Assembly (NCBI GenBank): GCA_020433835.1
Contig: JAGRBY010000048.1
Span: forward strand, 1 to 21,222
Direction of reading: 5' to 3'
DNA: 21,222 nucleotides
From: Anaerolineae bacterium
GTDB taxonomy: Bacteria > Chloroflexota > Anaerolineae > 4572-78 > J111
Shown here: positions 13,254-20,905 of the stretch, in pieces
How the letters are laid out: each line of letters begins with the position of its first letter
Position numbering within the stretch: position 1 is the first letter of the stretch
Program-made: the position numbers and the translations under genes
Notes under the pieces: generated by a model
The model's database searches: none
What the model was told of the DNA's origin: nothing
Seen by the model: the letters and a program-made list of their open reading frames with translations, nothing else

Positions 13254-15365
13254 TTATCTTCTTTTTGAAGAACGTTTGGGAAGTGACTTTGTAGCGTTCA
13301 TCCCCACCAAACGCCGGACAACGCCCAAAAACATCAGCGTCAGGCAGGCAATTAACACTAAAATACCGCTTGCCACCTGCATAGCCGTCATCTGCAAATC
13401 GCGCCGATGCTGCTCGCGGCTGAGACTCACCGCCGCAAGTTGAGCAGCCATCTCGCTATCATAAGCCGCGATGGCTTCATCCGAAGTATCGGGATTTGCT
13501 GATTCCGGCTGAACCGGGGCGGCTACATTGGGAGCGATACTGGGCGTGGGGGTTGTGTTATCCGTTGCCGGAGGAGCTTCAACCTCTGGTGAGGTAGAAA
13601 CACTTAAGGCCGCCGGCTGAACCCCGGTTCGCCCTTTAATAATCTCAATGGCGTGCTGGCCGCTGGGGGCGTTAAACACGGTGTAGGTATCAAGGCCAAC
13701 CGTTTCACTGCTGAAATCGACCGGTTTGCCATCAATGGTTATTTGGCTGATCTGCTCTGAGCGTAGTTTGAGCAGCTTAAATTTTACCACTTCTTCGGTG
13801 TTGGTCCCATAATTAAGCTGGGTTACATCTTGATTCCAGTCGTAAGTATAGGCAGCATAACGGTCTGTCGCAGCTTGATAGACGCGAATGTAACCGTCGT
13901 TGAGGCCCAATCGCGGCTGGATTGTCAACCCATTACCGGTCAGGGTAATGCCAAAAAAACCTTCGATGATAGCGCTGCCCATTGTTCCGGCGGCAGCACT
14001 ATAATAGTGGCTGCCTTCGTGGCGTGGATCGGTGCTTGATTGCCACTCGATGATGTTGCCGGGGTGCTCTTGCCAATCGTTGGCTACTTGAAACAAATGG
14101 TTTCGACCGGCTTCGGAAAAGCCACGCAAAAACTCGGCCTTGATCTGTACACCGCCCCACCAGTCCCATACACCGCCGTTTTGGTAGTTGCCGTAGCCCA
14201 TCCCGGAGTACTCGAAAAAGAGATCGGGCCATTTATTAGGATAAAAAGGATAGAGCGATAAGCCCGGTTTATTCACACCGGCAGCCAGGCGTGCCGCTTC
14301 GAGATTTTTGAAGATAGCCGCAGTTTGATCGTCAGTGGTTAAACCGGCGTAAACGGCCAGCGCGTTAGAAATGCTGACCATTGCCGATTCGTCAAAGTCG
14401 TGGGTTAGAGGGGTGACGTGGTCATGCGTCAGATAAAATCCTTTATCCGGCTGCCACAGCAGATCGTTGGTTTGTTTCTTGAGTGCCTCGGCCTTTTCCT
14501 GCCAGACATCGGCGCGTTCGGTATCACCGACAGAGGCATTCATTTCGGCCAGTTCGAGCAGTGCCATTGTGGCTAAGGCCTGATCATAAATGGAAACCGT
14601 GCGATGGTCTTGGGCCGGATTATAGTCGGTGTAACCCGGTCCGCGCTCAAATTTTACATCGCCCCAATCGGTGGTGTGGCCGCGCCAAAGCAACTGCCGT
14701 TGAGGATCAAGTCGGTAGCGATACAGCCAATCGGCGGCCAAATTGAGCCGCTGAATGACGGTCAACCCATTAATCGGCGTTTGCAGCCAGGTGCTGTTGT
14801 AGGTCATCGCGTAATAAAGATAGGCGGCGTGGATCAGGCTAGTTTCTTCGTCAGTGGTAGCTGTCTGTTTGTTGCGACGACCGTCCGGCGTCAGAATACC
14901 GCCAATGGCCCCGGCTCCTGCTACTACGCCAAAATCACCGTCGAGGCTGATGGTTTCGGCCGTATATTGGCGGCGTAGGTAGGCTTCAATAGGTTCGCGT
15001 AGATATTCATCGGGGTAGTAATATTGGGCTGTTTCCATACCCCAGGCAATATCGCGAATGTACATCTCCGGATACGCTTTGCCGGGCCGAAAGCCGTGAA
15101 TGGTTTCGCTGCCGATTTGAAATATAGCTTCACCGTGAGAAAAGTTGTGGGGAATATAGCCGGAGGTAGCGTCGAGATCGGGTAGACCCGGCAGCAGCCA
15201 GGTTGTCTCTGTACTGTATGACAGATCGACCGGGAGATTGCGATTAGCCCGAACCGGATGGCGTGATCCGGTAACAATCAGCATCAGGATCGCTACGCCG
15301 ATAAGCGCCGAGAAGCGCAACGTACAATATGCTAATGGTTGTCTGGTTTTTGTCGGGCACTTCAT
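13254..15365 (-). CDS. Membrane-anchored extracytoplasmic six-hairpin glycosidase
   Basis: 703 residues from the ATG at 15365, chosen because it opens a normal export signal (MKCPTKTRQ, then a hydrophobic run at about 19-33) with AAAGG 10 nt upstream; a GTG at 15398 would add 11 residues. An (alpha/alpha)6-barrel domain spans about 60-480, with MYIRDIAWGME, WRGHTTDWGDVKF, YDQALATMALLELAE and GVWDWWGGVQIKAEFL, as in amylo-alpha-1,6-glucosidase and trehalase-like families. A small beta domain (480-578) is followed by a Pro/Thr/Glu-rich linker (590-630), one membrane helix (662-683) and a basic cytoplasmic tail (KRSSKRR). The enzyme would therefore work outside the cell, tethered at both ends or at the C-terminus. 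The exact GH family and sugar are not assignable by eye. It precedes the SDR gene. Confidence 0.82.
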   Translation of the reverse strand: MKCPTKTRQPLAYCTLRFSALIGVAILMLIVTGSRHPVRANRNLPVDLSYSTETTWLLPGLPDLDATSGYIPHNFSHGEAIFQIGSETIHGFRPGKAYPEMYIRDIAWGMETAQYYYPDEYLREPIEAYLRRQYTAETISLDGDFGVVAGAGAIGGILTPDGRRNKQTATTDEETSLIHAAYLYYAMTYNSTWLQTPINGLTVIQRLNLAADWLYRYRLDPQRQLLWRGHTTDWGDVKFERGPGYTDYNPAQDHRTVSIYDQALATMALLELAEMNASVGDTERADVWQEKAEALKKQTNDLLWQPDKGFYLTHDHVTPLTHDFDESAMVSISNALAVYAGLTTDDQTAAIFKNLEAARLAAGVNKPGLSLYPFYPNKWPDLFFEYSGMGYGNYQNGGVWDWWGGVQIKAEFLRGFSEAGRNHLFQVANDWQEHPGNIIEWQSSTDPRHEGSHYYSAAAGTMGSAIIEGFFGITLTGNGLTIQPRLGLNDGYIRVYQAATDRYAAYTYDWNQDVTQLNYGTNTEEVVKFKLLKLRSEQISQITIDGKPVDFSSETVGLDTYTVFNAPSGQHAIEIIKGRTGVQPAALSVSTSPEVEAPPATDNTTPTPSIAPNVAAPVQPESANPDTSDEAIAAYDSEMAAQLAAVSLSREQHRRDLQMTAMQVASGILVLIACLTLMFLGVVRRLVGMNATKSLPKRSSKRR

Positions 15366-15432
15366 AAAGGGGGTGCCTTTGTAGCTCATCCATAGCACGC
15401 AATTGACGGTTTACGATCAACTTTCCATAAAC

Positions 15433-15461
15433 AGTATACATAAAAATCTGAGAGGGAGCAA
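15433..15461 (-). promoter_or_regulatory. Candidate promoter of the glycosidase-SDR unit
   Basis: On the minus strand, TTGCTC (15456-15461) and TATACT (15433-15438) are exactly 17 bp apart. The predicted start near 15426 leaves about 60 nt before ATG 15365. Confidence 0.45.
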
Positions 15462-15565
15462 ATGTATAGAAAGGATACTACATTTTGTGGAGTGCATCTA
15501 TCATAGGGCTATATATAGGGTTATAAAGTAATGTGGGAAAATAAGAAGGATGCGAATGCTAACTA

Positions 15566-15612
15566 GTAAATGGTAATTCAATCTCCAATTACCATTTACC
15601 AGTTACCAATTA
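15566..15612. repeat. Heptamer tandem repeat with a perfect 13-bp hairpin
   Basis: On the minus strand, 15585-15612 is four in-phase heptamers: TAATTGG, TAACTGG, TAAATGG, TAATTGG. On the plus strand, GTAAATGGTAATT (15566-15578) and AATTACCATTTAC (15587-15599) form a perfect 13-bp stem with an 8-nt loop. It lies 13 bp beyond the stop of the DinB-like gene and may double as its terminator, though there is no T-run. Confidence 0.7.
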
Positions 15613-15624
15613 CTCAATGACTAT

Positions 15625-16107
15625 CTAAGCTAAGCCCAGACCTTTTTTAATATCAGCCGTATGCTCTTCATCGTGCGAGATGATCGTTTCGAAGTATTGT
15701 TCAATGGGGATGATGCCTTGAACAGGATGCCGTCCCGTCAGTTCCCATTCGTTGTCTTCTAGCGACTCCAGCCCGGCCAGGGTTTGCTCTCGATTTTCAT
15801 TCAACAGCGCGATCAGCTCTTCGCGTGAGAGGCCGCCCATACGATCTTTTAGGCCTGCGTTCCAGTCATTGATTTTAAACGTTTCCGGTACGGTTTCGCG
15901 CCCCTTGCGGATTTTGTAAACGTGGATACTCATGCCTCGCTCATTTTCGGCCAGGTGCGTCACCACATCAAGCGGAGTCCACGTATTGCCGTCGGTGATG
16001 ACGGGCGTGGTCAGCTGCTCTTCGCTGAGGGCGTTAAGCAGTTCCAGCAGCGCATTTCTTGACTCAGTCAGCCTTGACTTGAACATCTCTTTTTTGTCCG
16101 TTGACAT
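15625..16107 (-). CDS. DinB-like four-helix-bundle protein
   Basis: 160 residues, DinB/YfiT superfamily. The helical pattern and the metal triad are visible: H51 in the HLAENERG helix, and H145 and H149 in SHDEEH near the C-terminus. Members bind divalent metal and include thiol (bacillithiol, mycothiol) S-transferases; most, as here, have no known substrate. GGAG lies about 9 nt before ATG. It starts 36 nt after the proA stop codon in the same direction and may be co-transcribed with proA. It is followed by the heptamer repeat hairpin. Confidence 0.8.
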   Translation of the reverse strand: MSTDKKEMFKSRLTESRNALLELLNALSEEQLTTPVITDGNTWTPLDVVTHLAENERGMSIHVYKIRKGRETVPETFKINDWNAGLKDRMGGLSREELIALLNENREQTLAGLESLEDNEWELTGRHPVQGIIPIEQYFETIISHDEEHTADIKKGLGLA

Positions 16108-16143
16108 TCTTTAGTGCTCCTCTCTCTTTTGTAACGTACAATA

Positions 16144-17403
16144 TTAAGGGCGAATTTGCCCGTTGCCTAACACAACCCATTTGTAGGTGGTTAGCTCTTT
16201 TAGCCCCATCGGCCCGCGTGCATGGAGCGGTTGGGTGCTAATGGCTACCTCGGCACCTAACCCAAATTGACCGCCATCGTTGAAGCGGGTACTGGCATTC
16301 ACCATAACCGCCGCCGAGTTAACCTCGTTGACAAAACGCATAACCGACGAATAATCTTCGCTGATAATTGCTTCGGTATGGCCGGTGCTGTGATGGTAGA
16401 TATGGTCGATGGCGTCCTCCACATCATCGACAACTTTTATCGCTGCCACCAGCGACAGAAACTCTGTGTCGAAATCTTCCGGGCCGGCCGGTTTCACCGC
16501 CGGATGGTCTTCCAGAATGTCCATCGCTTGCGGTTCGCAGCGCATTTCAACATGATGCTCGGCCAGGGCGTCGGCTACGCGGGGCAGAATTTGACGGGCA
16601 ACGGCGCGATGCACCAGCAGCGTATCGAGCGCGTTGCAAACGGACGGACGCTGCACTTTGGCGTTGACCACAATCGGCACCACTTTGGTAAAATCTGCCG
16701 CCGAGTCGACATACACGTGACATACGCCGATGCCGCCGGTGATAACCGGCACGGTGGCGTTTTCAATGGCAAACTGATGCAATGCCGCCCCACCACGCGG
16801 AATAATCATGTCGATCATCCCGCTGGCCCGCAGCATCTCTCTAACCATCCCCCGCTCGGTCGATTCGATGAGCTGCATGGTGTCAGCCGGTAAGCCGGCC
16901 GCTTTGCAAGCCAGCTTTACCGTTTCTGCCAAAGCTCTGTTCGAGTGGATCGACTCCTTCCCGCCGCGCAAAATAGCCGCGTTACCGCTTTTAAGACACA
17001 GAGCAGAAATATCAATCGTAACATTAGGGCGACTTTCGTAAATGACACCGATGACGCCGATAGGGATACGCCGCTTGGTCACTTGCAAACCATTGGGCAT
17101 CCGATTGCTCTCAAACTCCTCGCCAACCGGATCGGGCAGATTAATGATGGATGCCACATCTTTAGCGATGCTTTCCAGGCGCGGAGCAGTCAACAACAAG
17201 CGATCCAACAACGAATCACTCAGGCCGTTTTCGCGCCCCTCATCCATATCCTGGTCGTTAGCCCCCAGAATAATCGGCTCGCGCTCCATAATTGTTTCGG
17301 CGATAATGCCCAACGCCTTATTCTTGGTCGCTGTATCCAGATTTGCCAGAATTCGAGCCGCCTTCTTTGCGGCTTTGCCCTTAGACTCTAATTCTTTATT
17401 CAT
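16144..17403 (-). CDS. proA: Gamma-glutamyl phosphate reductase
   Basis: 419 residues, full length for ProA. It reduces L-glutamyl-5-phosphate with NADPH to glutamate semialdehyde, the second step of proline synthesis, in the cytoplasm. It has the aldehyde-dehydrogenase fold: IPIGVIGVIYESRPNVT (113-129), the cofactor-site KSGNAAILRGGKE (138-150), catalytic C256 in VQRPSVCNALDTLL, and the C-terminal RFNDGGQFGLGAEVAIST signature. The start follows a weak GAGAAAAG site. proB (glutamate 5-kinase), often the neighbour, is not in the window. A repeat-bearing 260-bp spacer separates it from manA upstream, so it probably has its own promoter, though none was identified with confidence. Confidence 0.97.
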   Translation of the reverse strand: MNKELESKGKAAKKAARILANLDTATKNKALGIIAETIMEREPIILGANDQDMDEGRENGLSDSLLDRLLLTAPRLESIAKDVASIINLPDPVGEEFESNRMPNGLQVTKRRIPIGVIGVIYESRPNVTIDISALCLKSGNAAILRGGKESIHSNRALAETVKLACKAAGLPADTMQLIESTERGMVREMLRASGMIDMIIPRGGAALHQFAIENATVPVITGGIGVCHVYVDSAADFTKVVPIVVNAKVQRPSVCNALDTLLVHRAVARQILPRVADALAEHHVEMRCEPQAMDILEDHPAVKPAGPEDFDTEFLSLVAAIKVVDDVEDAIDHIYHHSTGHTEAIISEDYSSVMRFVNEVNSAAVMVNASTRFNDGGQFGLGAEVAISTQPLHARGPMGLKELTTYKWVVLGNGQIRP

Positions 17404-17476
17404 ATTATTCTTTTCTCTGTCTGCAAGCGGAGTAATGAAAAAAATACGTTCGTGTCATTCGTTTTTCGCTATTGGT

Positions 17477-17552
17477 AAGAACAGGATTGGCAGGATTAGC
17501 GGATCAAAAAAATACAGAGAAAAATCCATCAATCCTGCGCATCTGTGTTCTT
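17477..17552. repeat. AGGATT/AATCCT intergenic inverted repeat
   Basis: 17477-17497 (AAGAACAGGATTGGCAGGATT) pairs with 17531-17552 (AATCCTGC...TGTGTTCTT) with one bulge and several mismatches. It lies in the proA-manA spacer and belongs to the same style of low-complexity CAGGATT/ATCTGTG intergenic repeat as 6060-6136. Otherwise 17404-17663 holds nothing recognisable. Confidence 0.5.
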
Positions 17553-17663
17553 AAATTCGTTGGCTATAATCATGGCGAAAACTCAGAGACATTAACAAAA
17601 TACCAGAATGGTCAGAGGGAACACCCACCCCTTAATGATTTTTACGCTGGAAATTGCTTGTAT

Positions 17664-18680
17664 TTACTCTGGAATGTAGACGCGTAACAATGTGGCCGGG
17701 CCGGTAACCTCAACTTCATAATCCCCTAGCGCGGCCGGCAGCAGTCCAAACCGAACGGCCTTAAGCGGCATAAGGTTTCCATCCCAACTAACAATCATTC
17801 GGCCCGACATAACCCCCCAAATTTCAAACGTACTACCGTCGCAATTGCCGGTAAAAGTGTGGATACCTTCGGCAAACCGCCACCGTTCGACATGAAAATA
17901 AGGACACCGGGTAATAAATTCGCGGCGATAGCTGTCGTTCTTTTCAATCATCTCGGATATGTAAGGCCCCGGCTCAACTTGATCAAAGTTGATCACGTCA
18001 ATAGCTTTGTCGATGTGCAATGGGCGCGAATTGCCGTCGGCATCGACTCGATTCCAATCATAAACACGATAGGTTGTATCCGAGTTTTGCTGAATTTCAG
18101 CAAGCACAATGCCATCCATAATAGCGTGCACTGAACCGGCCGGAATAAATACCGAGTCGCCGGGTAGGACAGGCAGTTGGTGCAGACACTTCTCTAAAGT
18201 TCCGTTTTCAATATTTTCTCGAAACGACTCAGGCGTGACGCCCGCTTTAAGCCCGTAAATGAGATCGGCTCCCGGCTTAGCGTAGAGAATATGCCACATT
18301 TCGGTTTTGCCCAACTCACCGTTTTCATGCGCATTGGCATAGTCGTCTTTAGGATGGACTTGTACCGAAAGTGGCTTATTGGCATCGAGCAATTTGATCA
18401 ACAGCGGAAACTTACCGCGTTTCAGCATCTCCTGCGAACGATGTCCGACCAAATCCGTGCCTAATATCTCCATAACCTCAATCAGTGTTTTTCGCCGCAG
18501 TGGGCCGTAGTCAACCCGGGTAGGTGACGTAGGATGGCCTGAAATTTCCCAACTTTCAGCTACTATACCGTCAGGAAGTGTGCGCCCCAACTTGGTTGCC
18601 AAGTTACGCCCGCCCCAAATATAATTTTTGAAAACAGGGCTGAATGTAAGCGGATAAATGTTTTCACTTATTTGCGTCAT
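17664..18680 (-). CDS. manA: Mannose-6-phosphate isomerase, class I
   Basis: 338 residues, the short bacterial type-I form. It interconverts mannose-6-phosphate and fructose-6-phosphate, feeding GDP-mannose and glycan synthesis, in the cytoplasm. The zinc ligands are visible: Q107 and H109 in SVQVHPKDDYA, E127 in GKTEMWHIL and H185 in IPAGSVHAI. R205 in YRVYDWNR is the catalytic arginine candidate. The N-terminal KNYIWGGRNL is characteristic of the family. A candidate promoter lies 20 bp upstream, so it is likely transcribed apart from the SCP2 gene. The ribosome site is weak (GGGGT, 4 nt before ATG). Confidence 0.96.
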   Translation of the reverse strand: MTQISENIYPLTFSPVFKNYIWGGRNLATKLGRTLPDGIVAESWEISGHPTSPTRVDYGPLRRKTLIEVMEILGTDLVGHRSQEMLKRGKFPLLIKLLDANKPLSVQVHPKDDYANAHENGELGKTEMWHILYAKPGADLIYGLKAGVTPESFRENIENGTLEKCLHQLPVLPGDSVFIPAGSVHAIMDGIVLAEIQQNSDTTYRVYDWNRVDADGNSRPLHIDKAIDVINFDQVEPGPYISEMIEKNDSYRREFITRCPYFHVERWRFAEGIHTFTGNCDGSTFEIWGVMSGRMIVSWDGNLMPLKAVRFGLLPAALGDYEVEVTGPATLLRVYIPE

Positions 18681-18699
18681 AGTACCCCAATTTTGGCTT

Positions 18700-18728
18700 A
18701 GTATGGTGTTTAAAGCAAATTTTGTCGA
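18700..18728 (-). promoter_or_regulatory. Candidate manA promoter
   Basis: On the minus strand, TCGACA (18723-18728) and CATACT (18700-18705) are 17 bp apart in the 76-bp spacer between the SCP2 gene and manA. The predicted leader is only about 13 nt. Confidence 0.4.
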
Positions 18729-18756
18729 TTACGTGTCTATCGGTATAAGCTTACAA

Positions 18757-19095
18757 TCAAGCCCGATTCGGATCGAATAGCTCTCGAAATTTCCAGGCGA
18801 GCGAGAGATCCCCCTCCGTTCTAATACGTCCCATCGTAAAAAGGATCATCGGGCTAGATTTGCCCGTCATAATCCCAACATAGTCTCTGGCATCCATTAT
18901 GAAGGTTAAATCTGCATTCTCAATTTGGCGTTCTTCTACTAAAACGCGGTTATCCGCAATGGTCACCAACCAATGACCGCCGCCCTCTCCACTTAAGTTA
19001 AATTGAATGGACGACCGAATTCCATCGGCTTTTTCCGGAAGGAACGTTTGGGGTAATTTATCAAAAATGTTTCTTACTTGTTGGGCAGTACTCAT
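18757..19095 (-). CDS. SCP2 sterol-binding-domain protein
   Basis: 112 residues, essentially one SCP2 domain: SSIQFNLSGEGGGHWLVTI, then NADLTFIMDARDYVGIMTGKSSP, and the GRIRTEGDLSLAWKFRELF helix. SCP2 domains hold lipids or other hydrophobic ligands in a tunnel and serve as carriers or accessory domains; the ligand here is unknown. GGAGG lies 10 nt before ATG. It has a near-consensus promoter with an embedded palindrome, indicating tight control by a repressor not encoded in the window. It sits between the serine recombinase and manA, all on the minus strand. Confidence 0.88.
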   Translation of the reverse strand: MSTAQQVRNIFDKLPQTFLPEKADGIRSSIQFNLSGEGGGHWLVTIADNRVLVEERQIENADLTFIMDARDYVGIMTGKSSPMILFTMGRIRTEGDLSLAWKFRELFDPNRA

Positions 19096-19138
19096 AGTGG
19101 CGGCCTCCTCAAAGCAGTGTGCAGCGGTGATTTATGTC

Positions 19139-19171
19139 AGTCAGTATATCTGACTCACTACAGCCTGTCAA
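19139..19171 (-). promoter_or_regulatory. SCP2-gene promoter with palindromic operator over the -10 box
   Basis: On the minus strand, a perfect TTGACA (19166-19171), a 17-bp spacer and TATACT (19143-19148) give a near-consensus promoter about 48 bp before the SCP2 start. The -10 lies inside AGTCAG-ATATA-CTGACT (19139-19155), a perfect 6-bp-arm palindrome extended imperfectly to TGAGTCAG/CTGACTGA. This is the usual layout for a TetR-like repressor blocking polymerase. Confidence 0.65.
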
Positions 19172-19176
19172 CGATG

Positions 19177-20760
19177 TTATACTTCAGTAGACATTAACCA
19201 GAATCTAAAAAAGGGCTTGGCCCAGGGGAGGGGCTTGATTCCGGTAATACGCCCACCTTCGACTTCTACACGCTCAAGGAGTGATAGGAGAATAATTTTT
19301 TGTAGATCCGGACTCGCTTTGTGGAGTTTACCCAGCGAGCCGACTACCTCATTGACGACGGCCTCAACATCGGCCATGGTGCCAAATGAGGTAATCTCTA
19401 CTTGATTTTTTAATTTCTCGATTTCAGAATCGAGCGGCGTTTTGCGGGTTATGAGTTGCTCTTTCGTGATGACACCCGTTTGATACAGGTCAATCAACCG
19501 CTCAACTTCACCCTGCTTGCCGTCCAACTGCTCAAGATAATTCTGATCATCCAGTGAAGCAGCTTGTTTAAATAAGGCTTGGATATCGCCGCCCAAATTC
19601 TGGGCTAGTTCCTCACGGTCAATCTTAGCTAGCTCCTCGATAACCCGTGTTTCGATTCCTTCAGCCAATACGTCACGCTCTGGACAGCCTTGCTTTTGAT
19701 ACATATGGCGGTAGTAATACCGCTTCCCTATTGTGTGGCGTGGTTGCGACTGGCCACACATCTTTTGTCCACAGTTCTTACAAAAGATAATTCCACTCAG
19801 CAAATAAACTCGATGGCTTTTGTTACCACGTCCATTGCTGCGCACCATCTTTCGCTTGGCTTTTACCCGCTGAACCGCCTGGCATAGCTCAACCGGCAAA
19901 ATAGGATCGTGCGCGCCCGGCTTCCCCGGCTCGATTTCGCCGGCGTAGACATACGCACGCCGGATAACGCTATCGACGGTCACCCGGTTGAACGGCTGCG
20001 GATAAGAGCGCTTGCGATCCCAAAAACGCCAGCCGGATTCGTTTAGCCGTTGGTTTGTGTCCATAAGGGACATATTGCCGCGAGAATAGAGAGTGAATAG
20101 CTCCCTCAAAGCGTCGTGGTAGTATCGAACCTCATACCCTTCGGGCGGGCTTGGTGCCTCAATTTCGCCGGTTAGCTCATCGGGCAGCGGCCCGGCGATA
20201 GTCTGGCCGGAATCGGGATTGAGGTAGTAATATCGCACAGTTGGGATTAGATTCTTGGTGTATGGTTCACGGTCGCAGCCGAATGGAATCGCGCCGATAT
20301 GGCGGCCTTGCCTTTGCTTAAGGTCTCGAAAAGTCCGGCGATAGCGTTCTGAGGTGGTTCTGTATTCAAACTCTGCAAGGCTGGCTTGCAGGTCAAGCAC
20401 GAATTTACCCATGGCCGTGGTGCCATCGACGCCGGCCAGATTGCCGATAAGTAGCACTTTGCCGAGGGAATCGAGCTGTCCTTTGAACCGCTGAAAGTCG
20501 GCATTGTTGCGGTAAATCCGGTCCAACGTTTCGGCGGCAATGCCGGCAACGTCCGGATCGCCCAACCGGGACAACACCTTTTGCCACTCAGGCCGGCTAT
20601 CCTCATAGAAGCCGCTGAGGTCGTGATCTTGATGCCATTCGAGTTTCAGGCCCTGGTCGGTGGCGATTCGTTCGACGGCGGCCCGCTGGCGCTGGAGGCT
20701 GAGCACGTCGGCGCTATCCGCGACGGACTTGCGGCCGTAGCCGAGGAGTATTTTACTCAT
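19177..20760 (-). CDS. Large serine recombinase
   Basis: 527 residues. The N-terminal resolvase catalytic domain (1-145) has nucleophile S12 with R10 (YGRKS), the SLQRQ motif (21-25), LDRIYRN (79-85) and the long helix FEYRTTSERYRR. A recombinase DNA-binding domain (about 155-300) follows, then a zinc ribbon with C327, C330, H352 and C359, where His replaces the usual third Cys. A coiled-coil region (400-455) comes next, and the C-terminus runs to 527. All parts are present, so it may be active. It would join att sites for a phage, ICE or transposon-like element. There is no strong ribosome site; the ATG lies within the last codons of the 47-residue ORF upstream, which suggests coupled translation. 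The stop is 6 bp from the SCP2-gene -35 box. No other phage or conjugation genes are in view. Confidence 0.95.
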   Translation of the reverse strand: MSKILLGYGRKSVADSADVLSLQRQRAAVERIATDQGLKLEWHQDHDLSGFYEDSRPEWQKVLSRLGDPDVAGIAAETLDRIYRNNADFQRFKGQLDSLGKVLLIGNLAGVDGTTAMGKFVLDLQASLAEFEYRTTSERYRRTFRDLKQRQGRHIGAIPFGCDREPYTKNLIPTVRYYYLNPDSGQTIAGPLPDELTGEIEAPSPPEGYEVRYYHDALRELFTLYSRGNMSLMDTNQRLNESGWRFWDRKRSYPQPFNRVTVDSVIRRAYVYAGEIEPGKPGAHDPILPVELCQAVQRVKAKRKMVRSNGRGNKSHRVYLLSGIIFCKNCGQKMCGQSQPRHTIGKRYYYRHMYQKQGCPERDVLAEGIETRVIEELAKIDREELAQNLGGDIQALFKQAASLDDQNYLEQLDGKQGEVERLIDLYQTGVITKEQLITRKTPLDSEIEKLKNQVEITSFGTMADVEAVVNEVVGSLGKLHKASPDLQKIILLSLLERVEVEGGRITGIKPLPWAKPFFRFWLMSTEV

Positions 20761-20896
20761 CTAATTTCAACTGTCCGTTCTCTCTTAAAACTGCTTTAAT
20801 ATCCAACGATCTGATCTGAAGCTCTTTTGAGAGCCTGGTAATACTTTTACCTTCAGCGTAACCCGCGCAAATCTCGACAAGGATTTTTTCTATCAT
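20753..20896 (-). CDS. Small helix-turn-helix-like ORF coupled to the recombinase
   Basis: 47 residues, beginning MIEKILVEICAGYAEGKSIT and ending GQLKLDE. The segment GYAEGKSITRLSKELQIRS resembles the HTH of Hin-type resolvase C-termini and IS transposase N-termini, with a basic recognition helix. AAGG stands 7 nt before the ATG, overlapping the stop codon of the upstream transposase frame. Its TAA overlaps the first codons of the recombinase by eight bases. Expression as a real protein is inferred from these junctions and from the HTH pattern. It could be a directionality factor, a repressor of the recombinase, or a fragment of a larger HTH protein. Confidence 0.6.
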   Translation of the reverse strand: MIEKILVEICAGYAEGKSITRLSKELQIRSLDIKAVLRENGQLKLDE

Positions 20897-20905
20897 ACTA
20901 GTACC

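Noticed and set aside
13254..15398. Longer glycosidase start at GTG 15398
   Set aside because: No ribosome site precedes it, and the extra 11 residues would push the export signal inward; ATG 15365 fits better, though the longer form cannot be excluded.
16267..16893. 208-residue plus-strand open frame
   Set aside because: It lies wholly antisense within the clear proA coding sequence, has a His/Arg/Asn-rich translation with no domain pattern, and is a shadow of proA codon structure.
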